Shown: positions 9,390 to 21,700 of the stretch, one piece after another
Layout: the number at the start of each line of letters is the position of its first letter
Position numbering within the stretch: position 1 is the first letter of the stretch
Source: Lineus longissimus
Lineage: Eukaryota > Nemertea > Pilidiophora > Heteronemertea > Lineidae
Assembly (NCBI RefSeq): GCF_910592395.1
Contig: NC_088317.1
Span: 13,886,001-13,950,000, forward strand
Direction of reading: 5' to 3'
DNA: 64,000 bases
Program-made: the position numbers and the translations under genes
Notes under the pieces: generated by a model
The model's database searches: none
What the model saw: the letters and a program-made list of their open reading frames with translations, nothing else
Told to the model about the DNA's origin: nothing

Positions 9390-10789
9390 GGTCTGTCTCA
9401 TTATAGAACGTTAGGGACAGACGGGAACCGAAGAAGTACCTAATTCAACGTACCATGCTTGTTAACTTTGATGCTATTGGTTACACGAGCATTACGACCA
9501 GGGCTGCGCTGCTGTGATGAATACATATGTAAGGTCCTTCTTCTGATTGGTGGTCACCAAAGCACATTAGGAACGCCCACCTATACATACAATAGCTTTT
9601 TGACAACGTGCGTTGGTTAACTGTCAAGGAAGGGAAATCGATGTTACCGATGTTACCGAATAGGCCTTGTTATAGACAAGCGGTCAATTATTGACAAAAG
9701 CCTGGTTGGCTCGTATTAACCAAATTGAGTGTCTTTTTTTATATAAGTATTTACTATGGAAAAGAAAGCGGTTCATTGTTGGACTGTGGCTGAGTAACAG
9801 TAACAAGTTATGACTATGATAAGGTGGGGATCCTCAGTCTTTGGGATCTCGATTGCGTGTACCGTTCCATCTATCGCCCCAACAGCATCTGGAATAGTAT
9901 CCCAGTTGCCCCGCAGTTGTTCCCACTCTTCATCGGTCGGCCATGTTATACCGTCTTGAAAATAAGTCCACAAAACATCTGTCATAAAATAAAGTTCCCT
10001 GCAAACAGATTGCTTGCTGATATCAAACATTGCACTCATCGCAACAATGTCCGGATATTTCTTGATCCAATAGAAAAAAAGTAGTAAACGGTTCTCCACC
10101 GACAGCAAATGATCTCGGTACCGTCCTGGCCTGTTTTCCAGAACGGGCGTAATGTCCTCTACGAGGTGCTGGAAAGAGGCCACTGTCTCACCTGATACCA
10201 AAAGTCCATCTGGTGGTTTCTAATCCTGGTAAAGACGTCGTTACCACCGTATGGACCATTTGGTTGATTGGTGAGAACTTCATCAAGTCTTGGAGGCAAC
10301 GGAGGCGGACGCACTTCTAAATTATGAAATGCTGGTGTAAGCAAAACTGGTGGCGGTGGTATGGGCGGCGGAGCAGCGAACAAAAACATCCTAATTCTCT
10401 CCATGGTGAAAGTAGCGTGAGGCCAAGCGACTGCTGGCCAACACAAACCATGGCAATAAAATGTTATCAATAATCAATTCAATTTCGGACAAAGGAATGA
10501 TATTTTATTGACCATTTTCAAAGCGTGTCTAATCATGTCACCACAGGGATAAGGCTAGACGCATAATAAAGGAAAATTACATGAACCTTCCCATATGGGC
10601 GGTCTATTGCCATTGAATGCAATTATTCAGTGCAAAGATCATTGTTATATGGCCGGCCTCCATTCAGAACTTGGAACGCAAACGTACTCCACGTGACATG
10701 TGAAGGCCTATTAGATTAATCTTACTACGCGTCCATGGACGTTGATTTTGGTTCCCGTCCGTCCCTGACGTTCTGTTATGAGACAGACC
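9390..10789 (-). mobile_element. PIF/Harbinger-type element, copy A (inverted)
   Basis: A 1,400-base element with about 40-base terminal inverted repeats (GGTCTGTCTCATTATAGAAC on the left, its counterpart at the right) and a 3-bp TTA target duplication at 9387-9389 and 10790-10792, as expected for PIF/Harbinger. It is the reverse complement of copies B and C but lacks about 440 bases that they carry between the transposase fragment and the 3' terminal region. Confidence 0.85.
9773..10470 (-). pseudogene. Harbinger-type transposase, truncated and frameshifted (copy A)
   Basis: Two overlapping minus-strand frames (10470-10159 and 10201-9773) are parts of one transposase broken by a small deletion near 10196, as shown by comparison with copies B and C. 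The N-terminal part is proline-rich (PPPIPPPP). A helix-turn-helix follows around DIVAMSAMFDISKQSVCREL, then the first catalytic Asp in VGAIDGTVHAI, which is the DDE_4 signature of PIF/Harbinger. The rest of the catalytic domain is missing. Confidence 0.85.
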
Positions 10790-11016
10790 TTATAGGTTTA
10801 TACGTTTGCGTTCCAAGTTCTGAATGGAGGCCGGCCATGTAACAATGATCTTTGCACTGGATAATTGCATTCAATGGCAATAGACCGCCCATATGGGAAG
10901 GTTCATGTAATTTTCCTTTATTATGCGTCGAGCCTTATCCCTGTGGTGACATGATTAGACACGCATTGAAAATGGTCAATAAAATATCATTCCTTTGTCC
11001 GAAATTGAATTGATTA

Positions 11017-11690
11017 TTGATAACATTTAATTGCCATGGTTTGTGTTGGCCAGCAGTCGCTTGGCCTCACGCTACTTTCACCATGGAGAGAATTAGGATG
11101 TTTTTGTTCGCTGCTCCGCCGCCCATACCACCGCCACCAGTTTTGCTAACACCAGCATTTCAGAATTTAGAAGTGCGTCCGCCTCCGTTGCCTCCAAGAC
11201 TTGATGAAGTTCTCACCAATCAACCAAATGGTCCATACGGTGGTAACGACGTCTTTACCAGGATTAGAAACCACCAGATGGACTTTTGGTATCTATCAGG
11301 TGAGACAGTGGCCTCTTCCAACACCTCGTAGTGGACATTACGCCCCTTCTGGAAAACGGGCCAGGACGGTACCGAGATCATTTGCTGTCGGTGGAGAACC
11401 GTTTACTTTTTTTTTTCTATTGGATCAAGAAATATCCGGACATTGTTGCGATGAGTGCAATGTTTGATATCAGCAAGCAATCTGTTTGCAGGGAACTTTA
11501 TTTTATGACAGATGTTTTGTGGACTTATTTTCAAGACGGTATAACATGGCCGACTGATGAAGAGTGGGAACAACTGCGGGGGAACTGGGATACTATTCCC
11601 GATGCTGTTGGGGCGATAGATGGAACGGTACACGCAATCGAGATCCCAGAAACTGAGGATCCCCACCTGTTCTACAGTGGCCATGTCCAC
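11017..11690 (+). pseudogene. Harbinger-type transposase fragment (copy B)
   Basis: The proline-rich N-terminus and the HTH plus first-Asp region (VGAIDGTVHAI) are present but lie in two frames (11017-11331 and 11331 onward) because of a one-base loss near 11310 relative to copies A and C. Reading past the FYSGHVHKY motif, homology to a transposase ends and the sequence runs into the antisense frame described next. The second Asp and the Glu of the DDE triad are absent, so it cannot be active. Confidence 0.85.
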
Positions 11691-11707
11691 AAATATTGTA
11701 TCAGCAC

Positions 11708-12115
11708 TCAGGTCATTATCGACAATTGTGGAATGAGTTGTGCTCCCCTTGAAAAATCGGTATATGGAAGTGGCCCCTTTGTTACTGTGCTACTGTTGTG
11801 TGGGGTGCGGGTGCGTTTGTGGAGGGGGGTATACGATACATGTACTAACTCAGCAATTTCTCTTGCAATAACTTCTCTTATCCTTTGTCGGGGTTGTTTT
11901 GCGGTTCGCCTAGCGTATAATGCCATTGTGCGTTTCGGCAAACGGTTGACATTTTGCCGGATGTGGCCTAGAATGCGAACATAATTATTTCTATGTCGCT
12001 GGTACCCTTCCCGGAGAAGGGCCATCTCCTCCATGCCAACAAGCACTCTATCACACATGACTGTTCGTTCACTTCGACAACACTGTACTAAAAACCGCGC
12101 TAAAACTAGACCCAT
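11708..12115 (-). CDS. Antisense 135-codon frame in copy B (possible second Harbinger gene remnant)
   Basis: An ATG-started minus-strand frame that points towards the transposase fragment. The same 135-codon frame is kept in copy C (13575-13982) with about a dozen changes and no stops. Its product is basic and helical, with a segment EGYQRHRNNYVRIL. PIF/Harbinger elements usually carry a second, DNA-binding protein gene, so this may be its 5' part left after an internal deletion. I recognise no Myb/SANT motif, and conservation between two close copies is weak evidence on its own. Confidence 0.35.
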   Translation of the reverse strand: MGLVLARFLVQCCRSERTVMCDRVLVGMEEMALLREGYQRHRNNYVRILGHIRQNVNRLPKRTMALYARRTAKQPRQRIREVIAREIAELVHVSYTPLHKRTRTPHNSSTVTKGPLPYTDFSRGAQLIPQLSIMT

Positions 12116-12881
12116 ATCATAGTCATAACTTGTTACTCAGCCACAGTCCAACAATGGACCGGTTTCTTTTGCATAGTAACTGCTTAGATAATAAAAAGAC
12201 ACTCAATTTGGTTAATACGAGCCAACCAGGCTTTTATCAATAATTGACCGCTTGTCTATAACAAGGCCTATTCGGTAACATCGGTAACATCGATTTCCCT
12301 TCATTGACAGTTAACCAACGCACGTTGTCAAAAAGCTATTGTATGTATAGGTGGGCGTTCCTAATGTGCTTTGGTGACCACCAATCAGAAGAAGGACCTT
12401 ACATATGTATTCATCACAGCAGCGCAGCCCTGGTGGTAATGCTCTTGTAACCAATAGCATCAAAGTTAACAAGCATGGTACGTTGAATTAGGTACTTCTT
12501 AGGTTCCCGTCTGTCCCTCACGTTCTATCATGAGACAGACCTATAATGAGACAGACCTACTAGGTCTGTCTCATAACAGAACGTTAGGGACGGACGGGAA
12601 CCAAAATCAACGTCCATGGACGCGTAGCAGGATTAATCTAATAGGCCTTCACATGTCACGTGGAGTACGTTTGCGTTCCAAGTTCTGAATGGAGGCCGGC
12701 CATGTAACAATGATCTTTGCACTGGATAATTGCATTCAATGGCAATAGACCGCCCATATGGGAAGGTTCATGTAATTTTCCTTTATTATGCGTCTAGGTT
12801 TATCCCTGTGGTGACATGATTAGACACGCATTGAAAATGGTCAATAAAATATCATTCCTTTGTCCGGAATTGAATTGATTA

Positions 12882-13623
12882 TTGATAACATTTAATTGCC
12901 ATGGTTTGTGTTGGCCAGCAGTCGCTTGGCCTCACGCTACTTTCACCATGGAGAGAATTAGGATGTTTTTGTTCGCTGCTCCGCCGCCCATACCACCGCC
13001 ACCAGTTTTGCTTACACCAGCATTTCATAATTTAGAAGTGCGTCCGCCTCCGTTGCCTCCAAGACTTGATGAAGTTCTCACCAATCAACCAAATGGTCCA
13101 TACGGTGGTAACGACGGTTTACCAGGATTAGAAACCACCAGATGGACTTTTGGTATCTATCAGGTGAGACAGTGGCCTCTTTCCAGCACCTCGTAGAGGA
13201 CATTACGCCCTTCTGGAAAACAGGCCAGGACGGTACCGAGATCATTTGCTGTCGGTGGAGAACCGTTTACTACTTTTTTTCTATTGGATCAAGAAATATC
13301 CGGACATTGTTGCGATGAGTGCAATGTTTGAAATCAGCAAGCAATCTGTTTGCAGGGAACTTTATTTTATGACAGATGTTTTGTGGACTTATTTTCAAGA
13401 CGGAATAACATGGCCGACCGATGAAGAGTGGGAACAACTGCGGGGCAACTGGGATACTATTCCAGATGCTGTTGGGGCGATAGATGGAACGGTACACGCA
13501 ATCGAGATCCCAGAGACTGAGGATCCCCCGCACCTGTTCTACAGTGGCCATGTCCACAAATATTGTATCAGCACTCAGGTCATTATCGACAATCGTGGAA
13601 TGAGTTGTGCTCCCCTTGAATAA
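12882..13623 (+). pseudogene. Harbinger-type transposase fragment (copy C)
   Basis: Same protein fragment as in copies A and B: proline-rich start, HTH (MFEISKQSVCREL) and GAIDGT first-Asp motif, followed by FYSGHVHKYCIST. A small deletion near 13117 shifts the frame of the N-terminal part, and the downstream frame restarts at 13246. The C-terminal catalytic residues are missing and a stop closes the frame at 13623. Confidence 0.85.
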
Positions 13624-13982
13624 TCGGTATATGGAAATGGCCCCTTTGTTACTGTGCTACTGTTGTGTGGGGTGTGGGTGCGTTTGTGGAGGGAGGTATA
13701 CGATACATGTACTAACTCAGCAATTTCTCTTGCAATAACTTCTCTTATCCTTCGTCTGAGTTGTTTTGCGGTTCGCCTAGCGGATAATGCCCTTGTGCGT
13801 TCCGGCAAACGGTTGACATTTTGCCGGATGTGGCCTAGAATGCGAACATAATTATTTCTATGTCGCTGGTACCCTTCCCGGAGAAGGGCCATCTCCTCCA
13901 TGCCAACAAGCACTCTATCACACATGACTGTTCGTTCAATTCGACAACACTGTACTAAAAACCGCGCTAAAACTAGACCCAT
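13575..13982 (-). CDS. Antisense 135-codon frame in copy C
   Basis: Homologous to the antisense frame at 11708-12115 and uninterrupted. Differences between the two include several amino-acid changes, so no strong purifying selection is evident by eye. Function unknown; see the copy B entry for the second-gene hypothesis. Confidence 0.3.
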   Translation of the reverse strand: MGLVLARFLVQCCRIERTVMCDRVLVGMEEMALLREGYQRHRNNYVRILGHIRQNVNRLPERTRALSARRTAKQLRRRIREVIAREIAELVHVSYTSLHKRTHTPHNSSTVTKGPFPYTDYSRGAQLIPRLSIMT

Positions 13983-14345
13983 ATCACAGTCATAACTTGT
14001 TACTGTTGCTCAGCCACAGTCCAACAATGGACCGGTTTCTTTTGCATAGTAACTGCTTAGATAATAAAAAGATACTCAATTTGGTTAATAAGAGCCAACC
14101 AGGCTTTTAGCAATAATTGACCGCTTGTCTATAACAAGGCCTATTCGGTAACGTCGGTAACATCGATTTCCCTTCATTGACAGTTAACCATGAATGCACG
14201 TTGTCAAAAAGCTATTGTATGTATAGGTGGGCGTTCCTAATGTGCTTTGGTGACCACCAATCAGAAGAAGGACCTTACGTATGTATTCATCACAGCAGCG
14301 CAGCCCTGGTGGTAATGCTCGTGTAACTAATAGCATCAAAGTTAA

Positions 14346-14744
14346 CTCTTTCAGTGCCCAGGATTTGGGCCTTTTTGGGCATTGTCACTACCCAAAATCT
14401 CACAAAAATAATTGAGATACACTCATCAAAATTCTTCAAAACCTTTGTCTTTACCTCCTGTTTCAATAAAACAGCAGTAATAAGTAGGGGCATACTAGGA
14501 TTATGTTCTAAATTTGTTTGAGGGAGTGGTATTTTTGGCCGATTTTCACCATTTTTCACCTAAAATGAGGGGTGGCAAACCCCACCCCACCCTCTCAGTC
14601 GAAAAAATTATTCAATTTGGACGCCCCAGGCCAGAGAAACCATATGAACCACATTTGAGTAGCTGGGGACATCTGGTGTCGTCTGGAGGAACTAAAATAC
14701 CTTAATATTTAGGACGTACATGTACGTCCTTGGCACTGAAAGAG
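14346..14744. mobile_element. piggyBac-type non-autonomous element nested in copy C
   Basis: A 399-base insertion flanked by TTAA on both sides (14342-14345 and 14745-14748), with 13-base inverted ends CTCTTTCAGTGCC / GGCACTGAAAGAG. Copy B has one TTAA and no insertion at the homologous position, which proves the boundaries. Next to the right end is a perfect 20-base palindrome, AGGACGTACATGTACGTCCT (14711-14730). No transposase is encoded. Confidence 0.92.
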
Positions 14745-14823
14745 TTAACAAGCATGGTACGTTGAATTAGGTACTTCTTAGGTTCCCGTCTGTCCCTTAC
14801 GTTCTATCATGAGACAGACCTAA

Positions 14824-14925
14824 TGGACCTTCGGACTTACGTACCTTCGGAATTGTGCACCTTCGGACTAGTGGACCTTCGGACTTGTGGACCTTCGGAC
14901 TTATGGACCTTTTGACTTATGGGCA
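14824..14925. repeat. 17-base tandem repeat
   Basis: Six diverged units of 17 bases based on TGGACCTTCGGACTTAC directly follow the end of Harbinger copy C. Confidence 0.85.
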
Positions 14926-15442
14926 GTGATCCATTTGATCTCTTGGGTATTGAATGCCATATGTATATGGCCTCTATGGAACCATGCATATACACCATAA
15001 TCTGTCAGAACACAATAGCACCGGATTGGCATTTTTTTCCTGGGAGACATTTTCTACTTCCACGGGCCTTTATGCGGGGCTTGAGCGGAGAGGAGGGGTG
15101 GCTCTTCACTGATCCTCGCTGTTCGCAATACCAATACCTTTTACATCACAGGCCAATGGATCATACGATCGTTCATACTGTCCTGGCTGTGAATGTCTTC
15201 TCCAATGTGCTTCTTTGGTACATAGAAACACATCTGATTCCTCTCTTTGGGAATAAGTGGGCTAAAATTGTGATTATTAACGGAATGACTTTATAAACCA
15301 ATAGTTGGCTCATGTTCGCTAGATTTGATGACATTTAATGTGGGAAACAACCCTGCCTTTTATTGTCCTTGCGCAATAAATCGCTGGATTTGCACCCACC
15401 CGACATTTCATGCGGCGGTCGTGTTGTGTTTGCGATTATGCC
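14926..15442. other. Unassigned stretch with a 126-codon open frame
   Basis: A plus-strand frame (14919-15296) contains phrases such as SEEGWLFTDP-like residues but matches no family I know and starts within the tandem repeat. It may be chance. No other feature is visible. Confidence 0.25.
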
Positions 15443-15445
15443 TAA

Positions 15446-15909
15446 AGCTAGGTGCACACAGAGCTTGTGACTGCGTGATCGCAGCTGCAAGCCGTATCCC
15501 CCAAAGTCATGCGACGACGCAATCCTCTAGACTGTTGCGATCATGTGTGACATCGACGACGCCAAATCATCACCAATGTTTCATCTTCAACCATGTTTGT
15601 GGGCGCTGCCACTCGAAATCATGTGGTGTAACAGCAATGATTTGATTGGTCGAGAGGTAATAGTTTGTCGGCAAATTCTATCAACGCGCAGGCGAGCGGT
15701 CCAAACTGCTTGCGCAGCCTTGCGTCCTATGGCTGCGGCGAATACGGCTCCGACAAATATCAAATCATTTGGATCCTTGCGATTTCGACTGCGTCCCGGG
15801 ACGCAAGAACTAAATGGCTGCGGTCTCCAGTGCACACAGATATTTGCGTCCTCGCAAAGAGCCTTGCGGCTGCGATCACGCAGGCACTAAGCTCTGTGTG
15901 CACCTAGCT
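15446..15909. mobile_element. MITE with 3-bp TAA TSD (Harbinger-type)
   Basis: Inverted termini AGCTAGGTGCACACAGAGCT and its complement enclose 464 bases, flanked by TAA at 15443-15445 and 15910-15912. The inverted match extends about 45 bases. Target length and sequence suggest a PIF/Harbinger-mobilised MITE. Several overlapping open frames inside it are chance. Confidence 0.85.
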
Positions 15910-15912
15910 TAA

Positions 15913-18620
15913 CCGTGCAATGTGCGTGACCTGTTCGTGAAGAGGATATTGAGTATGAAAATGAGGCGATTGTCGTCAGTGCCATGATCTTTTGGCTTGG
16001 TTTTGGTTAATTTCGGCAGTGAAACAATTTCCGACCAAAAAGGCACTGACTCTTTGTGAGAGATGAAACGTACAGGACCATCTTAGTGTAACAGAAACAA
16101 AATGAACATATGGGTGTGATATTGAACCATCTTTTGACCAATGGGTATCATCCCGAGATCTGGCTTGTTTTACTCCTTCGTCTTTGAAGTGAAACCCCTG
16201 GTTATGCCAGAATGAATGGGTATTGATAGTGAGACCAAACTGGACCAACCAGATACAGGTTGTTACAGAGACAACTAATCGTGGTTGTGACAGTGATACC
16301 CGTTATACCATATCTGCCAAGAAAATATATATTCTTGTGTCTTCCCTGCCGCCGTAGTTATGCGACGAGATGTGTTGTTTTTGAAGGACAACTGCGCGGA
16401 TTTGGTTTTAGTTTAAGCTGGGTTTGGTGCATGCAAGTCAAGAACATACTATTGTGTTTACAACCTGTATTTTACGTAAGAGTTGTTAGATATTTGGGGG
16501 CCGGCTATTCGGAAAATATGTGTACTCGTCAGTCGGCTTACCGTAACGATAAAAATCGTTGTTATTCTCTGAAGAAGGACCACAAAGCAGGCCTGAGTAT
16601 TCAGTATTGTGCATTTATTGCAAATCATATGAAATTATTTTGTAATTCCGGCACTTTTGAAATCAAGAAGTTTGATTTGTTTTCCTTGCTTTTGGGATTT
16701 AACTGTGATATTTGTAGAGGCCTCAGGATACGCCATCAAAGTGAAGAAGGCGCTTAAGACTGTAAAACCTTTACAAGTATTTAATACGTTTATTCCGAAA
16801 AACACGTCGTATGGATTATACAGTAATCCCTATGGAGTTATTCGAAACATTATAATAATAAACTTACATAAAGTTTATTTTTATTTTGTGCCAGTGTGTC
16901 TTCTTTCAATATTTTCATAAGGCCTGTAATTGTATGTTAATCATCACCACAAGTCGGCTGTATGTAATTTGCAGAATGATATGGATAACTACTGTACTTC
17001 TGGCACCGACGGAGGGGATCATGAGCTATCCAGCAAAAATGATCAACGGAGAGCATGCCATCATATCTTCATGTGACTGTTAATCTCAGATCTTCAAGGT
17101 AATCAATTGCTTGTCATCAAATTTCTTTGTTCGGATTTGTTACCGCCATTTTGTTCTATTACGGAATATAGTTGATGTGCTTTTCTGTCAAATTTGAGGG
17201 TGCATGGGATGACGAATCATTCGATTTGTAAAGGACGCCAGATTTCCTGCCGACTAATTTGACATGCATGAAGACTTAGAATCACCGTAAAGAGTAAACG
17301 GGACTGGCAATGTAACGAAACCAATTTAATTCGAGGATGGTTCATATGACCGTTTTCATCACCGATGTGCAGCTGATTTCAAAGCAAAAAGCATTTTCCG
17401 CGATGTACATCCGTTCTTCCTCATCCGTATCTGAAACATTCCAGCGAGTCTTGGGTTGAATTGCCGGAAACATGCATTTGTTACTGAATTCTTATGAAGT
17501 CGCAGACATGTGTATGAATTCTCGAGGAGTTTTATTCAGACATTATTGAGATACTTTTCAAGGATTTACCTGCCGACAGATATGTCAAACAGCTCAAAGC
17601 TGTGTTCAAATAGGATATTGAGGAATTAATATAAGATTTCTTTTGAGAGGTTATCCATAAAGGATAAAGCTTTGGCAATTGAAGTAAATGTGAGTCGACA
17701 ATTCTAAGGTACAGGCTACAGAGATAGGATTTCATCGGCATTTCCATAATAATAACCGGATCATAGATTAGATTTCTCAGAAAGGGATCACTCTTCTGAT
17801 ATATGCTATAGGCGTGTGCAGATAATAATAACAATAACAATAAATGGCGAACAGCCCGGGAAATTTATGTGTGCCGTGGATACATGGATGTGATAGGTCT
17901 CTGTCTGCATTATTCAAGAAGATCAATTCATATGGACGCATTCTAAGTTATTTTTATGTTGAATTAATTAAGGAGATCGAATAACACAACCGATATTCGC
18001 AATGACACCTTACCCAGTACAATTGTACAGTACCTAAGGATAAACCCGATCCAGGAAATGTTGTGAAGGAAATGTCGAATTGGTGAAGTTTGTCTGCTTA
18101 AACTTTGTCAACCATGAGGAGGTCCGTCGTATTCAGTAAGTGCTGCAGAGTTTGGGTCCTATTTACAAGCAGACTATATGCACAGTGTGCACACGTGTTG
18201 CTTATTTCAGAAGAATCATCGAGCAGCCTCTGATATCATTATTTTGTTTGAGCTGTAGATTGACGGAGACTCCGTATCCGTTTAAGATGGTACACAGTGA
18301 CGCTGCAACCAGATGCCGGGTTCGTTTAGTGTGACACGACACGAGCAGCTACATTGCAACGCATAGCTGGTAAAGTGTTTACATATGGGCGATTTTCCTA
18401 TCATTTCGTATTCCTACTGTTCCCCTCGGCATAATATGGTGAAAATACTATTAAAAGGCGAGTCAAGGATATAACAATACAAATACGAGCTTAATCTAAA
18501 CTCAGCAATCGATTTAGAGTTCAGAAAGTCTCTTTAACCAATGATGGGTGACTCACGGTCAACACCCACGCCGGTGCAATAGGAAGTCGCCTCATTTACG
18601 ACCTACCAACTCGGCGAGAG
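15913..18620. other. Intergenic stretch before the Kelch gene
   Basis: No supported gene. A 165-codon plus frame at 16260-16757 is Cys- and hydrophobic-rich with no motif and no splice context. The promoter of the Kelch gene probably lies in the right part, but I see no TATA box or CpG island that I could defend. Confidence 0.35.
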
Positions 18621-18732
18621 ATGGAGTGCTGGGAGAGTGGTTCAGAGTCCGAAGATGGCAACCAATTACCGCTAGATGTCGAGCATTACTCCAGAAAGGT
18701 ACGAATGTACCGTATAGAGCAATTGTTCAAAG
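18621..18732 (+). CDS. Kelch gene, exon 1 (predicted start)
   Basis: Starts at ATG in MECWESGSESEDG and ends in phase 1 at a GTAGGT donor after EQLFK. An in-frame stop at 18549 and no good acceptor between it and the ATG favour this as the initiator exon, though an upstream exon cannot be excluded. It is acidic, then basic. Confidence 0.55.
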
Positions 18733-21700
18733 GTAGGTTTCACAATATGGGCTCTAACTGTTGACAAGGACCGTGTTGAGAGATATTTCACTGTCGAGAA
18801 TACACAGTTTGGAAGAAGTCCATGTCTCAATCTTGCTTTCTTGCTTCGAATTATTGAGAACCAGCATCATGACGCTTTGTGTCACTGAAGAGACCGACAC
18901 TGCAACAGCCCTTTAAATCATTATTTTAGAAGTTTAAAACATGTAAAGCCTAGATACATGCATTATTCATATCCATGCATATCAATACGATCAACCATTC
19001 AACACGACACGTCGGAATCCCGTATGAATACACATGGCCTACGAACTGTATTTTATCATTATCTATAATTATGCTGACGAACGGTCCCTGTTTTACATAA
19101 CACAAGTATAGGTCCATCTAGTATCCTCGACATAATGATAAAGTTCTGTTGTGAAACAAAAACAATCAGCCGATATATACGTACTTCTGAATTGCAGAAA
19201 GTGTATGACCATTCTTTGAGAGCGACAGTATGGTGATTATGCTAGAATGATACGTCATCTCATGCATTCTCCCTTGCTTTTAAAGGAACAACTTGGGCAT
19301 GCATGAGATGCGTTGGTTTTCCTTACAAAAGCGAGTTCCAGCAGGACCGGACTTCTCAAACAGAGACATTGCAAAGTTATCAAACTGCAATGTACAATGC
19401 ACTCAAATGATGTGTAACCGTAGACCTGTCTGAAATTCATGAACCATTTCAAAAACTGCCTCGCAACACTGGCAAAAATCATTATCAGAGATCAGCAGTA
19501 GTGAGATACTGCAAGCAACGGCGTATGGTGGACACCAGGGATATCATCTTCCTGGCCTGGTGGATCCCACGCCCAAGTTGTCCCTTTAAAACTGCGGCGT
19601 TAGGCCCTAAATGTCATGTGTGAAAGGAAAATGATCATCTACCTCATGAAGTCATTTAGCATATCTATACTATAATGCGCGTTGTGGCCGCTAAATAGGA
19701 GGCGATTTTTGTTTCAAAATTGGGCCTCGGAAATGCCTCAAATTCTTGCAACCTTTGGCTTCGTAGGTCTGGATCATACGTAAGAGTGTCACTGAGGGTG
19801 TCATACGTCTATGGCAAGCCAGAGTGGACACAATTCGTATTTTATATCCTTATATATTGTTATTTTATGTGGATATATATTCATATTTTATGTCCATATA
19901 TATTCCGACCAATCAGAATGAATGGGAACCATCGTTTCATTGGCGCGCGCAACTGAAACGATGGTTCCCATTGGCCAAAAGTATTTTAATACGGAAGTGA
20001 CCGATTATAATACGGAAGTAGAAGTTTTCAATACGGAAGTGGAATATATAAGCACATATAAAGCGGCATTCTGATTGGCTGATTTTATGTCCATATAAAA
20101 TGGGAATTTATGTGGTGATAAATTCGTCCGGTCTAATTTATGTGTAGATATAATCTAATTTATATGGACATAAAATCGGATTTTATGTGGACATAAAATT
20201 GAATTTATGTGGACATAAAATGGAATTTATGTGTATATAAAATGAATTATTGTGCATATAAAGAAATTCATTCTGATTGGTCGGAATATATATGGACATA
20301 AAATATGAATATATATCCACATAAAATAACAATATATAAGGATATAAAATACGAATTGTGTCCACTCTGGCTTGCCATATACGTCTAGGTATAGATTTTG
20401 TTTCATCTTATTGCATATCGCTGTACAACTTTGTCTACATTTTCATTGTGTTTATATCTCCTAACGTACAAGTCCTAACGGTAAAAATCCCAAATTTTAG
20501 CATTTTTTAACAATTTGAAAAAAATATAACAAAAATGTATTTCTTAAAAAACTAATTTTTAAAATAATTTAACAACAATTCCATTCATTTTTTCCCCAAA
20601 AAAATTTGGTTGAAAATTAATTATAACACCATAAGATGAAAATTCCACAAGGCCAAGCTATAAATCATTCATGATTTTTTATCAAAGAAAATTTCAAAAA
20701 AAGTCGAACAAACACATTCCAAAATGGATAAAAAACATCAAAAATATTTCCAAAAATATCAAGATATTCCAAATATCTCAGAATATTTGAAAAAAAAGAT
20801 TCTGAAAAATTTATAAAAACTTCGGATTTTTACCTTCCTAAACATTTTTGGGATTTTCCCCTTCGGATTTTCACCGTTAGGATTTTTACATTTAGGATTT
20901 TTACCGTTAGGATATTTATCTTCGGATTTTTACCGTTAGGATTTTTACCTACATTCATGTGAACACCCCCATTGGAATTTGATAAGATAAGATAAAACGA
21001 ATTGAATTGTTTAGTTTAGTTGTTTGTTGGTTAGATATACATCTTAACGCATAAGACTGAGTCGAAGCAGAGCATTAGTGAATTGTTACGTGGGTACATT
21101 TTCCAATGAGCGCATATTTCGGCAGGGTATTTTCGGTGATGCAGACATTTTTCCAGGCTTCTGTCATGCAGGCACCACCAGTTGGTAGGTCGGTAGGCCG
21201 GTCACCTTGAATTCAGAAGATTCGTATAAATTATCGGCAAACCTGCTGGGAATCGATTCTCCAGGGTGAGGATGTAGTTATTCATCTTCTTTACGAAAAT
21301 TAATGTATCAGCTTCCCTATCTGAAAAGACATTGTGAAAACCTTTTTTTGCAGGTAAAGGTCTCAACATGGACAAGATGGCCGCCTCCGTTCCAACTACC
21401 CCAACGGCAGCTAAGACTAGCATCGCGACCCTTTACGGTCCGATGGATGGTTTGGCTCCCCGGCGGCATGGAGTCGATTCTAATCGGTTCATTCTGATAT
21501 TCAGTAGGAACTCGGGAGATATCCGAGTGACGTATCTCATGGTAGAAAAAGCCCACCTGACAGTATTGCCAAGAGTCTTGACAACAGACTGGGTGAAACT
21601 ACGTGGAGTTGTTGGTTACAGGGCATTAGCCTGCGATAACTCCGTGTACGTGGTAGGTGGTCGAAGACAGGATTCGGGTTACCTTATCAACAGAGTGATA

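Larger units (their letters stand above)
10799..12541 (+). mobile_element. PIF/Harbinger-type element, copy B (5'-truncated)
   Basis: A copy in the plus orientation lying head-to-head with copy A. It begins abruptly near 10799, without the left terminal repeat, and ends with the complete right terminus (CACGTTCTATCATGAGACAG...). Together A and B form a roughly 1.4-kb imperfect inverted repeat centred near 10795. The TTAA at 12466-12469 is the empty version of the site occupied in copy C. Confidence 0.85.
12563..14820 (+). mobile_element. PIF/Harbinger-type element, copy C (complete ends)
   Basis: Both terminal repeats are present: GGTCTGTCTCATAACAGAAC at the left, and at the right GTTCTATCATGAGACAGACC, its inverted counterpart. 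Length is about 2.26 kb including a nested 399-base insertion. It follows copy B after a 21-base stretch that duplicates part of the terminus (ATGAGACAGACC), suggesting a rearranged junction. Confidence 0.85.
18733..21353 (+). other. Kelch gene intron 1
   Basis: A 2.6-kb intron holding a MITE (19279-19591), foldback element FB-2 (19810-20379) and a GTAAAAATCC-type repeat (20460-20952). No BTB-like exon was found in it. Confidence 0.5.

Noticed and set aside
15325-15907. Several overlapping frames of 80-125 codons on both strands
   Set aside because: They lie mainly within a MITE with TAA duplications, and no frame has coding features.
16260-16757. A 165-codon plus-strand frame
   Set aside because: No domain, biased to Cys and aromatic residues, no splice context, surrounded by stop-rich non-coding DNA.
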